A DNA stretch of 64,000 nt. Source: Breznakia pachnodae. Its GTDB lineage: Bacteria > Bacillota_I > Bacilli_A > Erysipelotrichales > Erysipelotrichaceae. This document shows, one piece after another, positions 17,181 to 28,402 of the stretch. The DNA lies in contig NZ_JAUSUR010000001.1 of NCBI RefSeq assembly GCF_030814225.1, positions 1,116,001-1,180,000 of the forward strand. The letters are read 5' to 3'. Position 1 is the stretch's first letter. The number at the start of each line of letters is the position of its first letter. The notes under the pieces are model-generated. The model made no database searches and was not told the origin of the DNA. It saw only the letters and a program-made list of their open reading frames with translations. Position numbers and translations under genes: made by a program.

Positions 17181-18053
17181 CTATTCCTCTCTTTCATTTT
17201 CATCTTTAATCTGTAATTCATAATTTGCAAGTTTAGCATATTCATCTGATTTCTTTACACTTTCATTATAATTATGTGCAAATAATGATGCAAAAAGTAC
17301 ATATAATACATATCTAGTAGAAGTTGAAAAAACAATTGGTCCCATATCTTTAAACCGCCTTCCAGGTCGTATATAGAAATGATAATTTGTTAATTTTGCA
17401 ATTGGTGAATCTGTATACCCAGTTAACGAAATTGTCTTAGTGTTCTTTTCATTTAATATATTAACTATATCAATATATTTTTGTGTTTCACCAGTATGGC
17501 TCAAAATTATTGCTATGTGATTTTCTTTTGATGAAAATGCTTGCGTTAATCTCACATTGGTCGAATCAGAAACATATGCCTTTTTTCCTACTCGCATTAA
17601 CAGATAAGTTAACTCTTGTGCAATGTGAAGATTTACACCTGAACCATAAAAATCAATTTGCTCTGCTTTATCTAATAGTGGTATAACTTCTTCAACCACT
17701 TTATAATCTAGAGAATTAGCAGTATCACTAATTGCTAAATATTCTAACTTTTCTACAGTATGAATGATTTTATATATTGAGTCATTTTGCTTAATGGGAT
17801 TATTATCTAAGAATTCCATTTCTGAAGTTATAGAGCTTAATTCAGATGCTAACTGTATCTTAAATTGTGGAAACCCTTGCGTTCCAAGTTTATGGCAGAA
17901 TCTAACAATTGCTGTTGGACTTGTATAAACCATTTGCGCAAACTCTCGTGTTGATAATTCAAGTACCAGCTGAGGCGATTTTAATATAAAATCTCCTATT
18001 TGCTTTTCTACATTTGTAAGTTTTATTTCTTTTATATTTTCTAATAATCCCAT
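17181..18053 (-). CDS. MurR/RpiR-family transcriptional regulator
   Basis: A 290-residue regulator: N-terminal RpiR HTH (about 1-75; LSTREFAQMVYTSPTAIVRFCHKLG) and a C-terminal SIS sugar-phosphate-binding domain (about 110-245; IDFYGSGVNLHIAQEL and IAIILSHTGETQKYIDIV). Such proteins detect a sugar phosphate and control the neighbouring PTS operon. The gene is inside the operon, between EIIC and EIIB. A pair of ATTATAAT motifs directly upstream could be its operator. Confidence 0.9.
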   Translation of the reverse strand: MGLLENIKEIKLTNVEKQIGDFILKSPQLVLELSTREFAQMVYTSPTAIVRFCHKLGTQGFPQFKIQLASELSSITSEMEFLDNNPIKQNDSIYKIIHTVEKLEYLAISDTANSLDYKVVEEVIPLLDKAEQIDFYGSGVNLHIAQELTYLLMRVGKKAYVSDSTNVRLTQAFSSKENHIAIILSHTGETQKYIDIVNILNEKNTKTISLTGYTDSPIAKLTNYHFYIRPGRRFKDMGPIVFSTSTRYVLYVLFASLFAHNYNESVKKSDEYAKLANYELQIKDENEREE

Positions 18054-18076
18054 ATGATGTCTCCTTGCTTATCTTC

Positions 18077-18098
18077 ATTATAATTCATTGATTATAAT
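18077..18098. promoter_or_regulatory. Paired ATTATAAT motifs upstream of the RpiR gene
   Basis: ATTATAAT occurs at 18077-18084 and 18091-18098, separated by TCATTG. Each is self-complementary, giving a symmetrical site in the EIIC-RpiR gap, where an internal promoter or operator would fit. Confidence 0.35.
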
Positions 18099-18112
18099 TG
18101 TAAAGAAAGCTA

Positions 18113-19453
18113 TTAAGATTCATTTGTTGTTAATTCAACTGTATCCTTTTCTTCGTTTGTTGATATTTTTTCTTTATTTGCTAATTTAACAAATGGGAAA
18201 TAAATCAAGACAGCAACTACTAGACAAATTAGTTGTGTGATAACTGCTCCTATACTTCCTCCAGTAGCTAAATATGAATTAAAGAATACTGGTGTTGTCC
18301 AAGGCACTTCTACAAAGGCTGCTCCTGCAAATCCAATAAATGTAGAAAAGTACCCAATTGCTGCTGATGCTAGCGGAGCCAATATAAATGGAATCATCAT
18401 TATCGGATTTAATACTAAAGGTAATCCAAAAATAAGTGGTTCATTAATTGTGAAAATTGCTGGTAAAGTTGATAGTTTACCAATTGCTTTATAATCATCA
18501 CGTTTGCTAAACAGGAAGATTGCAATCAATAACCCCATCGTACAACCAGACCCTCCTATTGTACAATACATACTCCAGAATGGTTTTGCTGTAATCATAT
18601 CTGGAGAAAGGCCTGCTGCTACTGCATCTATATTTGCTGCTAATGCTACATACATTAGTGGCTCGCGAATTGCTGATGTAATATTTGCTCCATGCAATCC
18701 AAAGAACCAAAATACCTGCGTTACTAAAATAATTACTAATATTCCTAATGGATGTTGCATAACTCCTTGAAGTGGTACTTGTAGTGTTTGTAATATTGCT
18801 TCTGATAAATACATATTTGTAATTGATCTAAATACAAAAGATACTAAAGAAATTAAGAATAACGTTAATATCGTAGGTATAAGAGATGAAAATGAATCTG
18901 CTATTGATTGTGGTACAGCTTCTGGCATTTTAATTCTTAATTTTTTTACATTCATCAATTTTGAAAATAACACAATTGATACAATACCAATTAACATCGC
19001 AAGGAATAATCCTTGTGCGTTTGTATTCACATTTGCTATTACATTAGAAATTGTTACTGATTGACCATCTATATCACTAATTACTTCTGTTGGGATTGTA
19101 ATTACATAAGCAGCCAATGCTAATAATCCTGTAAAGCGTTCATTATGACCATTAGATTTCCCAATTGATGACCCAACTAGAAAGCAAATAAATATAGCCA
19201 TTAAATTCATTGTCGCATAATTAATACTTGTGAATAGTGGTGCATAATCTGCTAAAAATGCAAATGTATCAAATTGAGCTAAACCACTAGTAGTCGAACA
19301 TAGTACACTAGAAAATAAAGTAGCAAATGATCCTGTAATAATTAAAGGCATATTTGATACAAACGCTTCTCTTATCGCAAATAAATATTTATTCGAACTT
19401 ACTTTATATGCAATTGTATTCATTTTATTCATTAATTTATCTGAATTTTTCAT
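18113..19453 (-). CDS. PTS lactose/cellobiose-family EIIC permease
   Basis: A 446-residue polytopic membrane protein. It starts MKNSDKLMNKMNTIAYKVSSNKYLFAIREAF in family style (no more than an N-terminal amphipathic helix before the first membrane segment), and carries GLHGANITSAIREPLMYVALAAN, GGSGCTMGLLIAIFLFSKRDDYK and the substrate-loop TINEPLIFGLPLVLNPIM. It imports and phosphorylates a beta-disaccharide with the EIIA and EIIB of this operon. The GH1 gene ends 8 bases upstream. Confidence 0.94.
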   Translation of the reverse strand: MKNSDKLMNKMNTIAYKVSSNKYLFAIREAFVSNMPLIITGSFATLFSSVLCSTTSGLAQFDTFAFLADYAPLFTSINYATMNLMAIFICFLVGSSIGKSNGHNERFTGLLALAAYVITIPTEVISDIDGQSVTISNVIANVNTNAQGLFLAMLIGIVSIVLFSKLMNVKKLRIKMPEAVPQSIADSFSSLIPTILTLFLISLVSFVFRSITNMYLSEAILQTLQVPLQGVMQHPLGILVIILVTQVFWFFGLHGANITSAIREPLMYVALAANIDAVAAGLSPDMITAKPFWSMYCTIGGSGCTMGLLIAIFLFSKRDDYKAIGKLSTLPAIFTINEPLIFGLPLVLNPIMMIPFILAPLASAAIGYFSTFIGFAGAAFVEVPWTTPVFFNSYLATGGSIGAVITQLICLVVAVLIYFPFVKLANKEKISTNEEKDTVELTTNES

Positions 19454-19461
19454 AATTCCCC

Positions 19462-20922
<1,461 letters not shown>

Positions 20923-20933
20923 TCAAACAATTC

Positions 20934-20941
20934 AAGCGCTT
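20934..20941. promoter_or_regulatory. AAGCGCTT core upstream of the cellobiose operon
   Basis: AAGCGCTT is the palindromic core of LacI/CcpA-type operators and recurs in the nucleoside operon at 49710-49729 and 49791-49802. It sits 27 bases before the GH1 start codon, a position suited to repression. Flanking symmetry is poor. Confidence 0.35.
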
Positions 20942-21044
20942 ATCGTTTGTAACCACAATATATCATGCGCTTTTTTCTTAAGCAATTAATCAAGATATAA
21001 AGGTTGATTGTAACAATAAATATAGATTTTTTTGCTAATTAGTA

Positions 21045-21059
21045 TGTTACAATGTAACA
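21045..21059. promoter_or_regulatory. TGTTAC-AAT-GTAACA inverted repeat
   Basis: Perfect 6-base arms with a 3-base centre in the divergent region between the GH1 gene and the small membrane-protein gene. The same bases can be read as an extended -10 box (TGTTACAAT) for the plus-strand gene, so a repressor here would block it. Confidence 0.45.
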
Positions 21060-21171
21060 ACAATTATAAAAATAGCATTGTATGATGGAGCTTATTGCGA
21101 TAGAATTAATATATCGAAAAAATTATAAATCAAGTAGTGAGAAATATTTCTATATAGTAAAGGAGCTTTGT

Positions 21172-21597
21172 ATGAGTTGGGAAAATGATCCAGAAATAAT
21201 CGTAGTTTTAGGTGTTCTATTATTATTCATAATATTTTGTATAATAATGGCAGTACGCTCAAGTAAAAAGAAAAATGACGAGCAACAATATAGTGCTGGT
21301 ATTCGTTTAAATGAAGTAAGAAAAAAAGACAGTGGTACCAGTGTAGCTGGATGGGGTTTTCTGATTTTTATTGGTGTTGTATGGCTATTGAGTGCAGTTC
21401 TTATATTCGTCTTATACAACAACAGTAGTTTATCTGGAGACTTCCAGATTCCAAGAATTCTAGCATTGCCTTATGACATGCTCGGAGTTACAGCAGGTGC
21501 AGTTGTGCAAGTTGTTCTTAGTCTGGCAATTATTGTTGCCAGCATTAGAGGAATCATTAAAAGAAAAAAGAGCAACTCAGGATATACTCTGAATTAA
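21172..21597 (+). CDS. Small membrane protein of unknown function
   Basis: A 141-residue protein; I choose the ATG at 21172 (MSWENDPEIIVVLG) because AAAGGAG is 6 bases before it, whereas an upstream ATG at 21082 has no such site. Three membrane helices: about 9-30 (VVLGVLLLFIIFCIIMAV), 60-80 (GWGFLIFIGVVWLLSAVLIFV) and 105-125 (AGAVVQVVLSLAIIVAS), with basic loops RSSKKK and KRKKS. No family recognised. Monocistronic with its own terminator, convergent to the giant adhesin gene. Confidence 0.75.
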   Translation: MSWENDPEIIVVLGVLLLFIIFCIIMAVRSSKKKNDEQQYSAGIRLNEVRKKDSGTSVAGWGFLIFIGVVWLLSAVLIFVLYNNSSLSGDFQIPRILALPYDMLGVTAGAVVQVVLSLAIIVASIRGIIKRKKSNSGYTLN

Positions 21598-21605
21598 CTC
21601 TTTGT

Positions 21606-21630
21606 GCAGGACAGTTGTCTTGCTTTTTTT
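21606..21630 (+). terminator. Rho-independent terminator of the small membrane-protein gene
   Basis: GCAGGACA and TGTCTTGC pair around GT and are followed by seven T. The T run overlaps the stop codon of the convergent adhesin gene. Confidence 0.85.
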
Positions 21631-24600
21631 ATGCTTCTTTTTTATTTCTTTTACTCACTACAATTAAACATAACAAGAAAGAAACTCCACAAAGGCTAAG
21701 TAAGAAATTGATGTCAGTAACATCAGATGTAGCAACTACATCTTTCGCATCATTTGGTTTATCTTTACCATCAATACTTGGTTTATTAATAACTACTTCA
21801 CCTTTTTCTAATACTGTTACATTTACTGTAACTTCATTTGTGATAATTTCTCCATCTTCATTTGTATAACTTGCGATAAATGTTAATGGATATTCTCCAC
21901 CTTTTTGTGTTGTTGCATTAATTGCATCTAACCCTTTTACTTCTAGGGTGATTTCACTATCTAGTAATAATCTGGCTTTTGCAGCATCATTATTTACTAA
22001 GACTGAAATAATCTCTGCCTTTTCAATTGCTATTGCTTGATCCAACTTCAATGCTTCATCATAAGTAAGGGTAAAGTCTTTACCACTAATTGCTAAACCA
22101 TCAACGATTGATGGGGTGTTCTTACCTGTTACTACTACATAGATTGTTTTAGAAACCGTAATATCTCCATCTGTAATTGTATATGTAAGAGGATAAATTC
22201 CTTCACCTGATTCTTTGATTGTTTTTAATTCATCTTTATTTACTGTAATGTTATTACTTACATCACTAAATCCAAGGATATTTCCATCTTCATCTAGTTC
22301 AAACTTAAATGAAGTAGCATTTCCTTTTGATAACGCCATACTTTCATTAAACCCTGATGCATCTGCTTCAGTTATTTCAAATCCAGTTACAGATAATGTA
22401 AGTACGCCTGTAGGATCTGTAATATACTTTTCAGATTTTACCAGTACATCAATTGTTGTCTCCTCTGTATTACCATTATTTGTAATTGAGAATGTTAATG
22501 GATAAATACCACCCAATGAATCAGTTGCATTGATTGCAGCAAGTTCTGCTGTATCAATATCTACATTTGCGCTTATATCTTGAATTGCAGAAATATTACC
22601 ATAGATATCACGTTCAATTTGATATGCCATTACATTTGCATGTTCTTCATTAACTGCTGTTGCTTCATCTAAGTTTTTTGCTTCTGTATTTTCTAATGCG
22701 AATGGGTTTGCATGAATAACTAAGTCATTTGTTATTGCTTCTTGTTGAACCAATACAGGAACTGAAATTGTTGCAACTGTTGAGCCATTTGTCACTGTAA
22801 ATGTGAATGCATATAATCCACCACTATATCCAGTTTCCTTGATTGCTTTTAGTTCATTTTCATCAACTGTTATGCTATCGCTAATATCTCTTGCACTAAT
22901 AACATTGTTGCTTCCATCTAGAGTTAATGCATAAGCACTAGCATTCGCTTCTTTTTTAGCAACTGTTAAATCCAATGCTTTTGCTTCTTTTGTTGTTAGC
23001 GTAAATCCATTTGCACTAATTGTAGTATCATCTACTGTCACCGATTTCTCTGGCCAAACAAACACTTGAATATCTTTAGTCTTTGTTTCTAATCCATCCG
23101 TCACTGATAATGTTACAGTAAATACACCACCTGATACTTTCGCATTATTAATCTTTTCAATTTGGTCTTCATCTACTGTAATTGAACTACTAATATCAGT
23201 AAATGAAGTTATGTTACCATAAGAATCTTTATTGATTTTTGTTGCTTTTGCTTTTGTATTCACCAATACATCTGCACTTGTTAAGTTAAGCGCATCTTCA
23301 TATGTCAATGAAAGATTTGTTGCATATAAACTAATATCTTTGTCAATATTTCCACCCTTAGGTTTTACAAACACATCTACCTGTTTTGTAAGTGTTATTA
23401 AATTATCGCTAAGAGTATATGTAAGAAGATACACTCCACCTTCTTCTGGTGCTGATTGAATTGCAGTTAACTCTGTTGGATCAACAGTAATTAATGAAGT
23501 TACATCTGTAATTGCAGTTACTTCACCTTCTGCATTTCTTTCTACCTTATATCCTTGTCCACTACCATTACTAATTGCTAGCGCTTCAGTTAAGTTTTCT
23601 GCATCTTCATAGTCTACAACAAATGCCTTTGCATCTAACATCAACGATCCGCTACCATCTACTACTGCATTTTTAGGTTTCACAAGAACTTCAATTTCCT
23701 TACTAACCGTTTTTGAATCTTTTGTAGCAGTGAATGTTAGTTTATAAATACCACCATCAATGGTTGCAGATTGAATTGCTTTCAGTTGTGTATCATTCAC
23801 ACTAATTGCACTGTTATTTAGCTTTTCAATCTTTTCAATTTCACCATTCTTTTCTATTTCTGCATATGCCTGTACACTTCCATTTGTAATTGACTTTGCA
23901 AGGGTTAAGTCTTGTGCATCTGCATATTCAAGAACAAAGTTTTCTGCGTGAATTGTTAATCCATCTTTACTTTCATCCTTAGGATCTTTCACTAATACCT
24001 GTACTGTTTTACTCGCTGTTCCACCAACTGGAACATTCAAGTTAAAGGTAACCGTATAAAGTCCCGCTTTACTAAAGTCTGTAACTCCCATTTCACTTGT
24101 TACCGTTTTTGTAATCAATGATGTTACATCTCTTGATACAGCTGCACCTTCTGTTGCTGGTGCTTCTAACCAAGTTGCAGATGTCAATGCATTTACCTGT
24201 GCATCAATCGTAGTATCTGTTACTAAGTAAGTTGCTGAATTTGCACTAATTGTTGGTTTCTCATGTACTCTAACAAGTCGATCAACGCTTGTTTCATTTC
24301 CACGGACATCTTTTACTTTGTAAGTAATTTTATAACTTCCAGCAACCGTGTACTTTCCATCTGTCTGTGGAACACTTTCACTAATCCATGCGTTTTGTAG
24401 TCCACCAGTTGCAGTAATAAGCATCATCGGATTTCCTGTAACATCGCTAGCTGATAAGCCTGTTGAGTAGTCTACAACTGTATCACCAACGTAAGCCACT
24501 GTATCAGCTACTGTGATTGTTGGTGCAATATTCGATAGTATTTTAATCGGAACACTTGCGCTTGTTTTGGTATTACCATAAATATCAGTAATTGTAAGGG

Positions 24601-27600
24601 TTAAGTTTACTGTCTTATCTGGCAATGGTGCTGCAAGTGCTGTAGGTGATACTGTAACAGTACCATCATTATTATTTGTAAGGGTAATGTTTGTACTATC
24701 ATCCAAACTCCATGCATAAGCACCAGTCGTTGCTTTGATACTTTCCCAGAAATCTGGTGTAACAGTACTACTAACAATAATACTATCACCAACTTTTACT
24801 TGATTTGGTGTTGTGCTGACACTAACACTAAGATCTACAGGTGGATTATATTTTAAGAATCCACAACCAATTGTTTTCGCAACTGGTTTTGTTGCATCAA
24901 TATCAATTGCCCATCCTCTATATGTATCATTTTCTTCTGGAATATTATTTGCAATAATCGCATCACTGTTGATATTTTCCTTACCAACTGCAGAATTATT
25001 AATTGTATATTGATAAGTAGCTCCTGTCTTTTCTACAAACTCAACAGCATACTTTCCATATCCCATACCGGTTGTATAATCAAACAAATATACTCCATTA
25101 CTATTACTTGTAACTGAATATTGTTGATTGGTTGAAGGATCAATTACTGGTTCATAACTTCCGCTATCTTCATCCCATTTATATAATTTCACTTCATGCC
25201 CTGAGACTGGAGTATCACCATTTTCTGGGATATATAATCCATCTGCATCTTTATCAACGAAAATCATTCCACCTACTTCAGCAATTACTAACTCAGCTCC
25301 AACTTTTGTACCTGATAATGTACCTGTATAAGAAGTACTGACTACATCATAAACAGGACTATACACATTTCTTTTCCCAATTTTGTTGTCAGCAGTTGCT
25401 GAATCAAAATCTTCATCTACAATTAGCGATACTTTAACCTGCTCACTTGCGCCTGGTGCAATAAGTGCTGTAGCTCTAATTTTTACCATTTTCACATCTT
25501 CTAAATTTGATGGTAATGCTGATTCATAAGTTGCGGATGCATAGTTTGCCCCTGTTGCATCTGTTGAGTATAATACTTCATAACCTGCTGGAACACTTAC
25601 TGCCTCTTTTAATTTCATATCCCATTTAAAGTCATCACTTTGAAAAAGCGTTCCATAGTTTACGTCAGACTTTGGAATTGGTATATAAGTTTCAAAACCA
25701 GTAGCATATGCATCACTGTTATTTGTAAGTTTTACCGTATAGTCTGCATTTGTACCTGGTGTAAAGTATGCAACTGAACTTGAATTCCCTTCTACATATG
25801 GGTCTTTTGGATCTTCACCTGATATTGATAAGAATGTTTCAACCAACATATTTTTATTTTCTACAACTTTGATTGTTTTTGGTGCAAATGAAAATACTTC
25901 GTCAGTAATATCATCATTGCCATTAAAGTCATGAACATCTGTAAAAACTACATACTCAGAAAATGTTAATGGAGTCATTGTACTATTACCCCAAGCAACT
26001 AAATCTCTTCCATCATAATTTCCTACTAATTTTACATTCGTACTAATATCATATGTAAATTTTAAACTCTTTGTTTTATCTCCATCAAAATAAAATCCAA
26101 TATACGTTGTATCAGGAGTTTTTACTTTATATATTATCTCACCTTCATCATTCGTAGAAGATGTATAAGTCCAACCATCTATAACTACACCATCTTGATC
26201 TTTAATTTCTAATGTATCAATTGCTATCGTCATCCCTTCGGGTTGACGAATATAGATTTCTGGTGCTTTCATTATTGTAGAAGTAGAACTTACAAAACTA
26301 AGCGACATTGTTCCTTCAACTGTTAGTGTATTTCCTGCTTCTATCTGTGTAATTCCTTTACCTTCATCATCATAATAATTAATTGAACCATTAAATGATG
26401 ACTTATATCCAGATACTGAACTTGAATTTATAACACCAGTTGCTGTTGTTTTTACACTGGCATCATTTTTATCATAAAGTGACATTGTTACAGTGGCACT
26501 TGTAACACCAGACTTCAAACTTCCATAAGTTGATAATGTGTTTGTTCTTGCTACATTTGCGGCATACGTTAAGCTATAGGTTGAAGAAAATTTTCCAACA
26601 TTAGCTCTTAGAGCCAGGAAATATTCATCATCATCTAGTCCTACTTTATCTTTTGATACCTGTTTCAACCAATTAGATAAAGTTGCAACATCCGCTGCAC
26701 TTGCAGGAGTATATGTTTTCCAAACTCCTGGTTCTTTAGTAGTCTGATATTGAATATCTTTTAATTCATTTCCACTGACTGACGTATCAAATGGAATTCG
26801 AACTAATTCTGCTTGCCAATTTGAATCAATTGTAACTTCAAACATTTGATCTGTCTTTGTACCTGCTGTACTATTTTTCACTGAAAAGAATGGACCATAG
26901 GATTTTGTATTTGCAACTGTAATATTATCTTGATTTCCAGGTGCTGAATATGACATTTGCATTTTATTTTCTACTGTTGATACATCAATCACTTCAACTT
27001 TGTACTTTGACCCACCTATCGTTGATGTATAAGTTGTTCCGTCATAATTTGTAATTTCCGCATAATCAGATGCAGGATTTTCATGAAATCCTAAGGTTGC
27101 GTCTTCTGGAACTTTATATTTAATCCATCCTCCAAACAAACTCATTCCATTTGTGAATGTTATCTTTATTCTATTATTTGAAGTCTCATCAACAATAGTA
27201 GGAGCTGATCCCGACCAGTTTACATCAGTAACAAAACTATCAAATACCATTCCTTCAGGATAATACATATAAATAACTGCTGATTTCACAAATCTTCTGT
27301 CTGCACCAATTATTGTAGATAAAGCAGGATTATATAAACCTACTCTTTGTGCATTCGCTAATCCATATGATGTTTCATCACTTGTACTAACTCCAATCTG
27401 CGTTGTTGGTGTATTATAACTTGTTTTAGATATTTGTCCAGCTCCAGATGATTCTCCTATCGCATCGATTGATTGTTCTGCACTTCCTAATTCTTGCGTA
27501 GGTGATCCCATATATAATGTTGCCTCAATTGGATCTTTAATTGTATGTGGACCATAGTATTTATATCCATCCACTCTAACCTTTAAATCAATTGTTGCTG

Positions 27601-28354
27601 TTTTTGTACCTGCTGAAAAATAAACAACTAAATCTCCATATGTAGATTTTGGTCCTGTTGTTTCTCTTATTGGTAATTCCATTTTTGTGATTGCTGTAGC
27701 TAATGGATCCGTACTTGGATAATTAGACAAAATTGATGTATCAACATTTGTTGTACTAAATGTACCTGCTGTCTTAACTTGCTCATAACGCATTCCTTCA
27801 GGTAGTGTAATCACAACTTTTTTATTCTCAGTTGTATTATCACCATTAAAATCAACTTTAATAGCCAAATCCTTTATTTCTCCATTACTCCATCCAACAC
27901 CATCATATGCTGGAATACTAATCGTAACTCCACCATCAGTAATTGTCGTTAATGGTTGAATATCTGATATTTTATTATCAGAGGTTTCAATACCTTCCAC
28001 CTTTACTGATGTCGTTATCTCTAGTAATTCTGGTGTATCATTTTCACGATACTTAATTATGAAATCGTATGTTCCATTTTCCCAAACTGTATACAGTGGA
28101 TTTGTAATCATATCCATTGTACTTCCATCTGGATTTTCAATACTTTCAATACTGTAGCCATCTTTCAAATCTTCAATATTGAATGTAATGTCTGCATATG
28201 TCTTGTCTTCACCAATCTTTACATGTTCTTCTATCTCAAATGTTTCTTCGTTTGCCAACAAACTAATAGAATTTGTCATAACGCTTAGAAACGAAAGAGA
28301 CAATGCAAATACGAGTGCTAGCTTCCACACTTTGCATGATGTAACTTTCTTCAT
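21629..28354 (-). CDS. Giant repeat-containing surface adhesin
   Basis: A 2241-residue secreted, probably wall-associated protein. Signal peptide about 1-34 (KVWKLALVFALSLSFLSVMT). Then an adhesin-like beta-rich region to about 1020, an SdrD B-like module at about 1025-1130 (GGMIFVDKDADGLYIPENGD), Ig-like domains to about 1450 (KVKDVRGNETSVDRLVRV), and seven tandem repeats of about 100 residues from 1460 to 2185 with the pattern LTYEDALNLT, GNITSFTDISSSITVDEDQ and GGVY-LTFTVT. The C-terminus has a helix (INFLLSLCGVSFLLCLIVV) and KRNKKEA tail but no LPXTG; VVATSDVTD stands where a sorting motif would be. Its own ECF-type promoter lies at 28407-28446. Confidence 0.88.
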   Translation of the reverse strand: MKKVTSCKVWKLALVFALSLSFLSVMTNSISLLANEETFEIEEHVKIGEDKTYADITFNIEDLKDGYSIESIENPDGSTMDMITNPLYTVWENGTYDFIIKYRENDTPELLEITTSVKVEGIETSDNKISDIQPLTTITDGGVTISIPAYDGVGWSNGEIKDLAIKVDFNGDNTTENKKVVITLPEGMRYEQVKTAGTFSTTNVDTSILSNYPSTDPLATAITKMELPIRETTGPKSTYGDLVVYFSAGTKTATIDLKVRVDGYKYYGPHTIKDPIEATLYMGSPTQELGSAEQSIDAIGESSGAGQISKTSYNTPTTQIGVSTSDETSYGLANAQRVGLYNPALSTIIGADRRFVKSAVIYMYYPEGMVFDSFVTDVNWSGSAPTIVDETSNNRIKITFTNGMSLFGGWIKYKVPEDATLGFHENPASDYAEITNYDGTTYTSTIGGSKYKVEVIDVSTVENKMQMSYSAPGNQDNITVANTKSYGPFFSVKNSTAGTKTDQMFEVTIDSNWQAELVRIPFDTSVSGNELKDIQYQTTKEPGVWKTYTPASAADVATLSNWLKQVSKDKVGLDDDEYFLALRANVGKFSSTYSLTYAANVARTNTLSTYGSLKSGVTSATVTMSLYDKNDASVKTTATGVINSSSVSGYKSSFNGSINYYDDEGKGITQIEAGNTLTVEGTMSLSFVSSTSTIMKAPEIYIRQPEGMTIAIDTLEIKDQDGVVIDGWTYTSSTNDEGEIIYKVKTPDTTYIGFYFDGDKTKSLKFTYDISTNVKLVGNYDGRDLVAWGNSTMTPLTFSEYVVFTDVHDFNGNDDITDEVFSFAPKTIKVVENKNMLVETFLSISGEDPKDPYVEGNSSSVAYFTPGTNADYTVKLTNNSDAYATGFETYIPIPKSDVNYGTLFQSDDFKWDMKLKEAVSVPAGYEVLYSTDATGANYASATYESALPSNLEDVKMVKIRATALIAPGASEQVKVSLIVDEDFDSATADNKIGKRNVYSPVYDVVSTSYTGTLSGTKVGAELVIAEVGGMIFVDKDADGLYIPENGDTPVSGHEVKLYKWDEDSGSYEPVIDPSTNQQYSVTSNSNGVYLFDYTTGMGYGKYAVEFVEKTGATYQYTINNSAVGKENINSDAIIANNIPEENDTYRGWAIDIDATKPVAKTIGCGFLKYNPPVDLSVSVSTTPNQVKVGDSIIVSSTVTPDFWESIKATTGAYAWSLDDSTNITLTNNNDGTVTVSPTALAAPLPDKTVNLTLTITDIYGNTKTSASVPIKILSNIAPTITVADTVAYVGDTVVDYSTGLSASDVTGNPMMLITATGGLQNAWISESVPQTDGKYTVAGSYKITYKVKDVRGNETSVDRLVRVHEKPTISANSATYLVTDTTIDAQVNALTSATWLEAPATEGAAVSRDVTSLITKTVTSEMGVTDFSKAGLYTVTFNLNVPVGGTASKTVQVLVKDPKDESKDGLTIHAENFVLEYADAQDLTLAKSITNGSVQAYAEIEKNGEIEKIEKLNNSAISVNDTQLKAIQSATIDGGIYKLTFTATKDSKTVSKEIEVLVKPKNAVVDGSGSLMLDAKAFVVDYEDAENLTEALAISNGSGQGYKVERNAEGEVTAITDVTSLITVDPTELTAIQSAPEEGGVYLLTYTLSDNLITLTKQVDVFVKPKGGNIDKDISLYATNLSLTYEDALNLTSADVLVNTKAKATKINKDSYGNITSFTDISSSITVDEDQIEKINNAKVSGGVFTVTLSVTDGLETKTKDIQVFVWPEKSVTVDDTTISANGFTLTTKEAKALDLTVAKKEANASAYALTLDGSNNVISARDISDSITVDENELKAIKETGYSGGLYAFTFTVTNGSTVATISVPVLVQQEAITNDLVIHANPFALENTEAKNLDEATAVNEEHANVMAYQIERDIYGNISAIQDISANVDIDTAELAAINATDSLGGIYPLTFSITNNGNTEETTIDVLVKSEKYITDPTGVLTLSVTGFEITEADASGFNESMALSKGNATSFKFELDEDGNILGFSDVSNNITVNKDELKTIKESGEGIYPLTYTITDGDITVSKTIYVVVTGKNTPSIVDGLAISGKDFTLTYDEALKLDQAIAIEKAEIISVLVNNDAAKARLLLDSEITLEVKGLDAINATTQKGGEYPLTFIASYTNEDGEIITNEVTVNVTVLEKGEVVINKPSIDGKDKPNDAKDVVATSDVTDINFLLSLCGVSFLLCLIVVSKRNKKEA

Positions 28355-28402
28355 ATTCTTATGCCCTCCTCAAATTGTAATAGCCATGTACATAGCCATT
28401 CA

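Noticed and set aside
23232..23459. Plus-strand frames within the giant adhesin gene
   Set aside because: Several such frames arise from the Thr/Ile/Val-rich repeat codons; none has a ribosome binding site or a recognisable product.
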